Assembly (NCBI GenBank): GCA_040386355.1
Contig: JAZKFP010000148.1
Span: forward strand, 1-5,613
Direction: 5' to 3'
DNA: 5,613 nt
Source of the DNA: JAZKFP01 sp040386355
GTDB taxonomy: Bacteria; Pseudomonadota; Gammaproteobacteria; Pseudomonadales; UBA6940
Within the stretch, counting starts at the first letter, position 1. Every line of letters starts with the position of its first letter. A model generated the notes under the pieces. That model was not told the origin of the DNA. It was given only the letters and a program-made list of their open reading frames with translations, and ran no database searches. A program made the position numbers and the translations under genes. Of the stretch, positions 1 to 5,561 are shown piece after piece.

Positions 1-23
1 TCATTTTTAGGCTGTTATGTGCA

Positions 24-1250
24 ATGTTTAAAGTTACCCATCCATTAATGACTCCGTTTCATGTAAAAACGGATTTGAGTGAAACATTTTCCTCAAAGAT
101 TTTAATTTTTATATTTTGTTTAAAGCCGCTTAATGACGCTTTATATGCGTATGAAATTTCTAAGTATATGTACCTAGCCATTCTGCTAGGCGCTGCTTTT
201 TTTGCTTTTGTAGGTAATCGATTACGCATATCAGAGCTAGATAAACGTCAAGACAATCACTGGCTCATCTACAGCTTTGGTGTAATCGGCTATGCCTGCT
301 TTTTAGGGTTACTTATTGTATTTAAAAATGGTTCAGTTGTTGATTTAATAAAGAAAGTCAGTCCTTTTTTAGTATTAATATTAATGGGATCAATCTATAA
401 AGGTAATGCTTTAAACGCTATTAAGTGGATGGCATTACTAGTTCTTGTTTCAAACTTTTTATTATTGCCTGTAGGTTACGGTTGGGTTGAATGGGGTAGT
501 GTTCGCACTTTTAAAGGTTTCTTTTATTTCAAAACAGATTTAGCTTTCTCCGTTTGTATGGCGCTATTTGTTTTCTTCGTGGCTAATGATAAAAAAATCG
601 ACTGGAAGTTTTTAGGCTTAGCTGCAATGACAGCGATCATGGTTTTATTATCTAATTCTCGCTTAAATTATTTACTATTATTTATCATCATGTTTTACGT
701 AATGTTAAGTGCAGGTTATTCTTTCGCCACTCTCATTCGGGCTGCCGTACTTATCTCAGTTGCTGCTCTAATTTTTCTGTTGCTTTATGATTCTTCCAAA
801 TTTTTATCTTTTGATATGTCGAATGAAGAACGCTTTACGCAAGGGCGTAATCGAATTTGGGCAGTCATTATTGATCATGGAATTGCAAAAGCAACTTTTT
901 CCGAATGGATGTTTGGCCAAGGCCTTATTGCAGATTGGTTGTTAAGCCATTATTACGGCGCTCTTGATAAAGTACATGACGCACACAACGAAGTTCTTCA
1001 TTTATTAATGAACCAAGGTTTAGTTGGATTGTTTTCCTATTTTTTCCTTTGGTTTTTTGGGTTCAAAATTCTAGGTTGGAAAACTATGAGCCGGGAATCA
1101 AAAATAATTTTAGGATTAGGTTGTGGCATGTTGTTAATTCAAAGTATGACTACGGTTCTTTCCAGTTATTTTTTAAAAACCTGGTGGATGGTTGTCGTAG
1201 CTTTACTCGCAAAATGGAAGACCGATGCGCTAGTAAAAACAGCCTCCTAA
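24..1250 (+). CDS. O-antigen ligase / polysaccharide polymerase family membrane protein (Wzy_C-like)
   Basis: Predicted inner-membrane enzyme that would either polymerise lipid-linked repeat units (Wzy) or transfer a finished glycan to an acceptor (WaaL-like) on the periplasmic side. The 408-residue product is almost entirely hydrophobic, with about ten membrane segments. The Wzy_C signature is visible in order: N-S-R-L-N at 211-215 starting a hydrophobic helix, G-R-N-R-I-W at 274-279, F-G-Q-G-L at 297-301, and H-D-A-H-N-E at 318-323 followed by L-L-M-N-Q-G-L-V-G. The last block is the periplasmic loop histidine motif typical of these enzymes. Start is uncertain: the frame is open to the window edge, ATG 24 has only a distant AGG upstream, and ATG 48 is also in frame. 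The neighbouring glycosyltransferase supports a polysaccharide locus. Ligase and polymerase cannot be told apart from sequence alone. Confidence 0.88.
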   Translation: MFKVTHPLMTPFHVKTDLSETFSSKILIFIFCLKPLNDALYAYEISKYMYLAILLGAAFFAFVGNRLRISELDKRQDNHWLIYSFGVIGYACFLGLLIVFKNGSVVDLIKKVSPFLVLILMGSIYKGNALNAIKWMALLVLVSNFLLLPVGYGWVEWGSVRTFKGFFYFKTDLAFSVCMALFVFFVANDKKIDWKFLGLAAMTAIMVLLSNSRLNYLLLFIIMFYVMLSAGYSFATLIRAAVLISVAALIFLLLYDSSKFLSFDMSNEERFTQGRNRIWAVIIDHGIAKATFSEWMFGQGLIADWLLSHYYGALDKVHDAHNEVLHLLMNQGLVGLFSYFFLWFFGFKILGWKTMSRESKIILGLGCGMLLIQSMTTVLSSYFLKTWWMVVVALLAKWKTDALVKTAS

Positions 1251-1264
1251 ATTAGATATAGATA

Positions 1265-1486
1265 CCCGTACCGAATGAAGATTATGGCGCTTAGCGCGTC
1301 GCGACTAAATGCAGCGGCCGGACAAGTGCAACTGTAAAGCATGAATATTTTTTTTCGATTGCGCGGCGCTTTGATGCTGCGTAGCTAAAGCTTTACGCAG
1401 CAAAGAACGCTGTGATGCGTTCGACTAAGCAATGCAGTGAGCGGATAAAAGATAATGATGAATACCTAATTATTAAACGCAACGGG
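1265..1486 (+). mobile_element. MITE-like element, copy A (long divergent form, 222 bp)
   Basis: Non-coding repeat that begins CCCGTACCGAATGAAGATTA and ends with an inverted CCTAATTATTAAACGCAACGGG-type arm. Its 62-bp core (1338-1399, starting AGCATGAATATTTTTTTTC and ending CTTTACGCA) matches the core of copy B (1531-1592) at 56 of 62 positions. It is longer than B and C because of extra GC-rich, self-complementary sequence in the left arm (GCGCTTAGCGC, GTCGCGAC) and after the core (GAACGC/GCGTTC hairpin). Flanks are TAGATA on the left and TATATA on the right, consistent with a decayed 6-bp target duplication. It starts 14 bp after the stop of the ligase/polymerase gene. No coding capacity and no transposase. 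It appears to be an older relative of B and C. Confidence 0.75.
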
Positions 1487-1504
1487 TATATACCCGTTGC
1501 GTTT
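1475..1504. repeat. Perfect 30-bp palindrome at the A/B element junction
   Basis: The right end of copy A and the left end of copy B share one TATATA (1487-1492), producing a perfect palindrome of two 15-base arms (half-site CCCGTTGCGTTT, centre 1489/1490). With two mismatches the inverted repeat extends to 1464-1515. It is the footprint of one element having inserted at the edge of another, and it would form a cruciform or RNA hairpin. Confidence 0.9.
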
Positions 1505-1658
1505 GAAAATTAGGTTAAGTGAAACGGTTTAGCATGAATATTTTTTTTCAATCGCAAGGCGCTTTGACGCTGCGTAGCCAAAGCTTTACGCAAGGAAAAG
1601 CAACGCAGTAAGTGGAAAAAAAGATCATGATAAACACCTAATTTTGATTCGCTACGGG
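1493..1658 (+). mobile_element. MITE-like element, copy B (166 bp)
   Basis: Same length as copy C (4830-4995) and identical to it except at 7 positions. Termini are CCCGTTGCGTTTGAAAATTA on the left and an inverted CCCGTAGCGAATCAAAATTA on the right, 19 of 23 terminal bases pairing. The element is bordered by TATATA on both sides (1487-1492 and 1659-1664), as expected of a 6-bp target duplication made when it inserted into the right flank of copy A. The interior holds an 8-T tract, the stem GCTTTG/CAAAGC enclosing GCT/AGC, the AAAGCTTT palindrome, and a 7-A tract near the right arm that can pair with the T tract. It has no ORF, so mobility would need a transposase encoded elsewhere. It has the design of Correia-type non-autonomous elements, but the sequence is not that of Correia repeats. 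Confidence 0.88.
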
Positions 1659-1795
1659 TATATAGTGAACACACATGAGGTTTACAGGGTGAGATGTCTT
1701 ACGAAAGATGTTTTGTGGAAAGTACATGCATGTTTCGCCCCTACGATATCCGTTAGAAATTAAGGCGTTTTTAGGAAAATAGTTATTATGTGTAA

Positions 1796-1815
1796 GGGCG
1801 AATAATCATTCGCCC
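1796..1815. repeat. GC-rich hairpin GGGCGAAT-AATC-ATTCGCCC
   Basis: Perfect 8-bp stem with a 4-nt AATC loop in otherwise AT-rich DNA, ending 107 bp before the glycosyltransferase start. It has no T-run after it, so a classical terminator is unlikely. A second TTCGCCC copy at 1734-1740 could pair with the same GGGCGAA arm, making two mutually exclusive stems. It may be a remnant of a dispersed palindromic repeat. Confidence 0.7.
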
Positions 1816-1874
1816 GTGTTTAACGCTGCCAATTAATGATTGACCTGTTACTGATTGAAAAGTTTTTAGAAAAT

Positions 1875-1894
1875 CCCATCTGCATTTGGTTATA
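1875..1894 (+). repeat. Terminal fragment of second repeat family
   Basis: CCCATCTGCATTTGGTTATA here matches the right end of the 3049-3214 element (3196-3214, CCCATCTGCATTCGGTATA) with one substitution and one inserted T, and weaker similarity continues a few bases leftward (TAGAAAAT versus TAGGTAAAA). The other end of such an element was not found upstream, so this is probably a solo end or a decayed copy. The two matching ends lie in the same orientation on either side of the glycosyltransferase gene. Confidence 0.6.
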
Positions 1895-1912
1895 ACGATT
1901 ATATAAAAGATT

Positions 1913-1916
1913 GAGG
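1913..1916 (+). promoter_or_regulatory. Ribosome binding site fixing the glycosyltransferase start at 1923
   Basis: GAGG lies 6 bases before ATG 1923. The frame also opens with a TTG at 1911, but that codon overlaps the Shine-Dalgarno region and has no site of its own, so ATG 1923 is the better start. Confidence 0.7.
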
Positions 1917-1922
1917 CGTAAC

Positions 1923-3047
1923 ATGCTGGATGTTTTAGTAGTTCAACGGCGCATGACGCACTATCGAATTCCTTTTTTCCAAGCACTAAAAAAAGAATGC
2001 GCACAGCGAAATATGCGTTTACATGTTGCTTATGGTGGCTCCACCCCAGAAGAATCCATTAAAAATGACGAAAGTGAATTGGATTGGGGAGTTCGCTTAC
2101 CAACTCGGTATTTTTTAAAAGGTAAGTTGTGTTATCAACCTTTTGCAAAAATTGCTGCCGATAAAAAATTAATTGTGCTTACGCCAGAAAATAAATTAAT
2201 TAATAATTTAGCCACTCAATTCTTGAACAAAAAAATACGAGTTGTGCTGTGGGGGCATGGTGCAAATCTTCAAGGAAATCCCAAGAGTTTTCGCGAAAAA
2301 TTTAAACGCATTGTCGCAAAAAAAGCAGATTGGTGGTTAGGTTATACCCAAATGAGTATGTCTTTAATTACTGCGTCTGGCTTTCCTAAAAATAGAATTA
2401 CTATTTTAAATAACTCTGTCGATACCACAGAACTGCGTCAAATGAAATACGCTGTTCAACCTGAAACGCTGCAAGATTTACAGCAAAACTATGAAATTAA
2501 AGGCGAATGCGTCGGTGTATTCATCGGATCGTTATATGGCGAAAAACGTATTCCATTTATGCTGGAAGCGGTAAAAGCAATACAAAAACAATTGCCACAT
2601 TTTGAGTTTTTAGTAATTGGATCGGGACCGCATAAAAACCTTATTGAAGATTTTGCACAGCAACATTCTTGGGTCAAATACTTTGGGCCATTAAAAGGCC
2701 AAGAAAAAGTTAATATTGTGACAATGGCGCATGTCATGATTAATCCTGGATTAGTTGGGTTAGGAATTTTAGATTCATTTGTATGTGAAGTACCCATGAT
2801 AACGACTGACTGTAATTTACATAGCCCCGAAATTTCTTATATTGCACACGGTGAAAATGGATTGATGGTTAAAAATACACAATCCGATTATGTGAATGCA
2901 GTAGTAGAGCTTTTTAACGATCAACCTATGTTGATGAAATTGCAGAAGGGCTGCGCAGAAAGTGCACAACAATATACTGTGGAAAATATGGCAAAGAATT
3001 TTGCGGAAGGGTTACAGCAGTGTTTGGATACACCGTTCTATCGATAA
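1923..3047 (+). CDS. Glycosyltransferase, GT-B fold, GT4-like (Glycos_transf_1)
   Basis: Predicted cytoplasmic or membrane-associated sugar transferase that moves a sugar from a nucleotide donor to a growing polysaccharide or lipid-linked acceptor. The 374-residue product (start ATG 1923, with GAGG 6 bases upstream) has the two-domain GT-B pattern. The N-terminal acceptor half begins with a hydrophobic strand then R-M-T-H-Y-R-I-P-F-F and contains W-G-H-G-A-N near 110-115. The C-terminal donor half has V-F-I-G-S-L-Y-G-E-K-R-I (199-210), V-I-G-S-G-P (231-236), N-P-G-L-V-G-L-G-I-L-D-S-F (274-286) and H-S-P-E-I (300-304). The usual E-x7-E donor motif is altered: a hydrophobic residue and D stand where the two glutamates are normally seen, a pattern I associate with a GT4 subgroup of P-G-x-V-G-L type. 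Donor and acceptor cannot be predicted. It probably belongs with the upstream ligase/polymerase, although 672 bp of mostly repeat DNA separates them. Confidence 0.88.
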   Translation: MLDVLVVQRRMTHYRIPFFQALKKECAQRNMRLHVAYGGSTPEESIKNDESELDWGVRLPTRYFLKGKLCYQPFAKIAADKKLIVLTPENKLINNLATQFLNKKIRVVLWGHGANLQGNPKSFREKFKRIVAKKADWWLGYTQMSMSLITASGFPKNRITILNNSVDTTELRQMKYAVQPETLQDLQQNYEIKGECVGVFIGSLYGEKRIPFMLEAVKAIQKQLPHFEFLVIGSGPHKNLIEDFAQQHSWVKYFGPLKGQEKVNIVTMAHVMINPGLVGLGILDSFVCEVPMITTDCNLHSPEISYIAHGENGLMVKNTQSDYVNAVVELFNDQPMLMKLQKGCAESAQQYTVENMAKNFAEGLQQCLDTPFYR

Positions 3048-3076
3048 TTATACCAACGCACATAAATTTTCCCGCA

Positions 3077-3098
3077 AAATGCCGTTCGCAAGGCATTT
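3077..3098. repeat. Small hairpin AAATGCC/GGCATTT
   Basis: A perfect 7-bp stem with an 8-nt loop (GTTCGCAA), 29 bp after the glycosyltransferase stop and inside the second-family element. It could assist transcription termination or simply be part of the element's fold. Confidence 0.5.
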
Positions 3099-3116
3099 AG
3101 TACTTGCTAACTCACC

Positions 3117-3144
3117 CTAAACCTTTTTAATCAAAAAGGTTTAG
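3117..3144. terminator. Possible bidirectional terminator between convergent genes
   Basis: CTAAACCTTTTT and AAAAAGGTTTAG form a perfect 12-bp stem around a 4-nt AATC loop. It lies 70 bp after the plus-strand glycosyltransferase stop and 89 bp beyond the minus-strand DUF748 stop. The stem is symmetric and would present T-rich sequence in both directions, which fits a shared terminator. The T-run is within the stem, not after it, so efficiency is uncertain. Confidence 0.55.
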
Positions 3145-3232
3145 CATACTTTTTAGTACGCTCCGCGGGCTTATTTCGCAAGCGCCTAGGTAAAACCCAT
3201 CTGCATTCGGTATATGATAATAAATTCGTAAA

Positions 3233-4327
3233 CTATTTTTCTTCAGAACCTTCTAACTCAACAACATTTTCTATATCGCCTTTATAAGCTTCCAAAAAAG
3301 CATTTCGTAAAATATTACCAAGCGTTGGCAAAACTTTTACATCGGGTTCTTTAAATGAACCTTCTAATGGAATACGTGTAGCTAAACGTTCTTCAGGTTG
3401 ATTCTGAAAAATCTGCGCAACTCCTGCAACTAAACCTTCCCACACTAGTGCAATAGGATTTTTGCCATCTTGTTGTAAATCTACAATAGCGACCTTATCA
3501 AATAGTGGTTTGATATATCCTTCTAACTCACCATCTTTAGCAGCCATTTCTGCAACAATTGCTAAGGTTCCTTTTTCAAAATCAAAGTTTGCATAGGCTC
3601 TTGGAAAGTCATTAACTTTACGTAGTGTGAATGGGTCTGTCTTAAAATTCATATCAAAAGTTGGATAGTTCGTGAAGGCATCAATTTTCATAGCCATTTT
3701 AAATGCAGCTTCGCCAAACATTCTTCCCTTTACATCTATTGCTGCTAATTTTTGTTGAGCGTCACTTTGCTGATTGGTAAAGTTTTCACCTAACAACATA
3801 ATTTTATCGAGTTTTAAATTAACATTGGGCTGACTATGATAATCACGGTAATAAATAATTCCATTTTGAATTGCTAAACGATTTATTGAAAGTGGAAAAA
3901 GTTCGCTCACAATATCTAGCCAAGGACCATCAACATCAACCTGTGTTTGCTCGGCAGTTGGACCTTTGACAAAATTGATTACCGGCGTGTCCAATTCTAT
4001 TTCGCCAACTAACGCGCCTTTAAAAATTGCTTTCCATTCAATAGAAAGTTGCGCAACTTTTGTTTTAAAGAAAGGTTCAGGGACATCACCTTTAGTTTTT
4101 ACAATTTTAATATTTTCAATTTCATAGGCACCACGCCAAAGTTTTATATCAACATCACCAATTCGGCCGTCGTATTCTGGCATTTTATCCAGCGTATTAT
4201 TGACATAGCTTTTTACAATGTAGGGCAAAGCGATTCGAGCAAGAATTAAGATAACTAAAATAATACCTATTATTTCAATATTCCTAATTATGAAATGTTT
4301 CCAAGTGAATATACGCTTTGTTGTCAT
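3233..4327 (-). CDS. DUF748 / AsmA-like membrane-anchored envelope protein
   Basis: The 364-residue product has a short basic N-terminus, one hydrophobic helix at about 17-38, and then a long periplasmic-type region of alternating beta-strand character. Features such as I-G-D-V-D-I-K-L-W-R-G-A-Y-E-I-E-N-I (about 57-74), I-N-R-L-A-I-Q-N-G-I-I-Y-Y-R-D (about 148-162) and I-P-L-E-G-S-F-K-E-P-D near the C-terminus are what I recognise as DUF748, a family related to AsmA-like envelope proteins. Its molecular role is not established; related proteins bridge the periplasm or affect outer-membrane lipid. I chose ATG 4327 because GGA lies 7 bases upstream; a GTG at 4339 would overlap that site. It is transcribed toward the glycosyltransferase gene and in the same direction as the broken PEP-CTERM gene, whose remnant ends 203 bp upstream. 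The palindrome at 4441-4481 is about 114 bp upstream. Confidence 0.85.
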   Translation of the reverse strand: MTTKRIFTWKHFIIRNIEIIGIILVILILARIALPYIVKSYVNNTLDKMPEYDGRIGDVDIKLWRGAYEIENIKIVKTKGDVPEPFFKTKVAQLSIEWKAIFKGALVGEIELDTPVINFVKGPTAEQTQVDVDGPWLDIVSELFPLSINRLAIQNGIIYYRDYHSQPNVNLKLDKIMLLGENFTNQQSDAQQKLAAIDVKGRMFGEAAFKMAMKIDAFTNYPTFDMNFKTDPFTLRKVNDFPRAYANFDFEKGTLAIVAEMAAKDGELEGYIKPLFDKVAIVDLQQDGKNPIALVWEGLVAGVAQIFQNQPEERLATRIPLEGSFKEPDVKVLPTLGNILRNAFLEAYKGDIENVVELEGSEEK

Positions 4328-4440
4328 GATTAAGTCCACATAATAATAATTCGACTTTGCAATGTTACAACAAAGCGATTAAATACCATGTTATTTACAG
4401 CACAGAAATTATTCAGAAATAACCGAGAAGGGAAACACAA

Positions 4441-4481
4441 TAAAATGTATAAAAAAACTTCTTTATTTTTTATACATTTTA
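4441..4481. promoter_or_regulatory. AT-rich palindrome P1 (GTATAAAAAAA type)
   Basis: Perfect 16-bp arms (4441-4456 and 4466-4481) around a 9-nt loop. Its inner arms GTATAAAAAAA and TATTTTTTATACA are identical to those of the palindrome at 5498-5527, while the loops differ. It lies 49 bp after the stop of the broken PEP-CTERM gene and 114 bp upstream of the DUF748 start, so it could be either a terminator of the former or an operator of the latter. Recurrence upstream of the second gene favours a binding site. Confidence 0.5.
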
Positions 4482-4529
4482 ATCAGTATTTCTATTTAAA
4501 TGACAATAAAGAGTGTTAATAGAATATTA

Positions 4530-5412
4530 TCAAATACGTTGTTTCTTTTTTACCCAACCAATGCACGCCAGGCCACCAAGCATCATTGCCCATATTTCCA
4601 TTTCTGGTACCGGTGATACTATCGATAAAGCACCTATAGTAAACACTTGGTAGTCTTCCATATCAGGCATCGCCCAACTGATTGAATCAAATGTACCCTC
4701 GAATAGTATTGCCCCCTCACCTTGATAACCAATTAAAGTATTCCCCATTTTATTTAAACCAATCCCTGGTATAGGTTGTAGATAACCATAGCCTTGACTG
4801 AGAATTTTAAAGGGTTGATCAAATATATACCCGTAGCGAATGAAAATTAGGTTAAGTGAAACGGTTTAGCATGAATATTTTTTTTCAATCGCAAGGCGCT
4901 TTGACGCTGCGTAGCCAAAGCTTTACGCGAGGAAAAGCAACGCAGTAAGTGGAAAAAAAGATCATGATGAACACCTAATTTTCATTCGCTATGGGTATAT
5001 ACCTTGAAGGTGCGACATGTTGTCCAAGATCAACCACAGCAAAAACTGGATTTACTACAGGTTCAGAAAAAGTAAATCCACTGTCTATACCACCAACTGC
5101 CGCAATTAATTCGAATGATGGGGGAGGGTTATCAACGGTGGAGCTGATAAAAGATTCGGTATGTCTGAAATGATCTCTACCACCCTTCCCACTGACAGAA
5201 GTACCAAATTCTACAAAATGTGTTGAACCACTATAAGTCACATCAACATGTGAACCGTCATTAAAACGTAGTGCTCCTTCTATATCCGGCTTACCTGAAA
5301 GATCACCGACAGTTCGATTAGTCCAGTCGGTCCATGTGTAAGTTGCAGCTGAAGTATTCATACTAACGGTGACAAGTGTAAAAACAATAATTACTTTAGA
5401 TAATGTGTTCAT
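4530..5412 (-). pseudogene. PEP-CTERM sorting-domain protein gene, interrupted by MITE copy C
   Basis: The intact ancestor would be a 236-residue exported protein. Residues 1-23 are a signal peptide (basic start, hydrophobic V-I-I-V-F-T-L-V core, S-A-A at the cleavage site). The last 28 residues are a PEP-CTERM sorting signal: S-P-V-P-E-M-E-I-W-A-M, a hydrophobic helix ending G-W-V, then K-K-K-Q-R. This tail is normally processed by exosortase (EpsH/XrtA family). The middle is not a domain I recognise. The 166-bp element at 4830-4995 sits after codon 139. Reading into it gives P-I-A-N-E-N and a TAG at 4977-4975, so the live frame makes a 145-residue product without the sorting signal. The downstream half is in a different frame, and removing 172 bp restores one frame through F140. 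The start ATG 5412 has GGAG 10 bases upstream. The motif reads P-E-M where P-E-P is usual. Confidence 0.88.
4830..4995 (+). mobile_element. MITE-like element, copy C (166 bp), inside the PEP-CTERM gene
   Basis: Terminal arms CCCGTAGCGAATGAAAATTA (4830 onward) and the inverted CCCATAGCGAATGAAAATTA (ending 4995) pair at 22 of 23 bases. TATATA flanks both ends (4824-4829 and 4996-5001), and loss of the element plus one TATATA restores the host reading frame, which supports a 6-bp duplication. The body differs from copy B at two internal sites and at five sites in the arms. It has the same orientation as A and B. It is the best-preserved copy and the one with a clear phenotype, a split gene. Confidence 0.92.
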
Positions 5413-5497
5413 AATCCATCAACTCCATAGAATTGTGAAAAAAGAAAAAAATGGATAAAGGGCATAGATAAAGATTAAGAATAATTACAGCAAGAGC

Positions 5498-5527
5498 GTA
5501 TAAAAAAATTTACTCTATTTTTTATAC
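5498..5527. promoter_or_regulatory. AT-rich palindrome P2 (GTATAAAAAAA type), upstream of the PEP-CTERM gene
   Basis: GTATAAAAAA and TTTTTTATAC form a perfect 10-bp stem around a 10-nt loop, 85 bp upstream of the PEP-CTERM start. The arms match palindrome P1 (4441-4481), extending to GTATAAAAAAA and TATTTTTTATACA. Its position suits a regulator binding site or part of the promoter region. Direct evidence for binding is lacking. Confidence 0.5.
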
Positions 5528-5561
5528 ACTGCATTTGATTATTAGTATTTAATTTACCATA

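Larger units (their letters stand above)
1659..1922. other. Gene-free leader between repeat B and the glycosyltransferase gene
   Basis: No credible coding sequence is seen here. The stretch holds a TTCGCCC at 1734-1740, the GC-rich hairpin at 1796-1815, a terminal fragment of the second repeat family at 1875-1894 and the ribosome binding site at 1913-1916. I see no convincing -35/-10 pair. A promoter for the glycosyltransferase gene may be here because two repeat elements separate it from the upstream gene. Confidence 0.5.
3049..3214. repeat. Second-family imperfect inverted-repeat element (166 bp)
   Basis: The stretch begins TATACCAACGCACATAAATT one base after the glycosyltransferase stop and ends with the inverse of TATACCGAATGCAGATGGGT, giving imperfect terminal inverted repeats of about 22 bp. 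Inward, AGTA-TTGCTAA and the reverse complement of TTAGCATACT also pair, and a perfect 12-bp stem sits in the middle, so the whole unit can fold on itself. The right end recurs at 1875-1894, which supports its being a repeated element rather than a chance structure. It also contains GGTTTAGCAT, shared with the interior of copies B and C. No ORF. It fills almost the whole gap between two convergent genes. Confidence 0.55.

Noticed and set aside
1049..1255. Plus-strand frame of 68 codons
   Set aside because: It is an alternative frame of the ligase/polymerase 3' end.
1265..1658. CRISPR array or tandem repeat
   Set aside because: The two units are long, differ in length and have inverted termini. 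There are no regular short repeats with spacers.
1786..2004. Minus-strand frame of 72 codons
   Set aside because: It overlaps the glycosyltransferase start and the leader hairpin, has no recognisable domain and no ribosome binding site. Treated as chance.
2489..2797. Minus-strand frame of 102 codons
   Set aside because: It lies wholly within the glycosyltransferase gene, whose protein motifs are clear; its cysteine-rich product resembles no family.
4049..4249. Plus-strand frame of 66 codons
   Set aside because: Antisense to the DUF748 gene, with no supporting features.
4530..4748. Separate small PEP-CTERM gene starting at the internal ATG 4748
   Set aside because: It has no signal peptide, and the frame continues upstream to the element boundary. 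It is the 3' part of the interrupted gene.
4830..4995. Tc1/mariner-type (IS630) derivative with a TA duplication
   Set aside because: A 2-bp duplication does not restore the reading frame of the host gene, whereas a 6-bp TATATA does. The transposase class is left open.
4991..5173. Plus-strand frame of 60 codons starting in copy C
   Set aside because: Antisense to the 5' half of the PEP-CTERM gene and begins inside the repeat arm, so it is a by-product of the insertion.
5485..5497. Sigma-54 promoter for the PEP-CTERM gene (TTGC on the minus strand)
   Set aside because: Only the -12-like TTGC is present; the invariant GG at -24 is missing.
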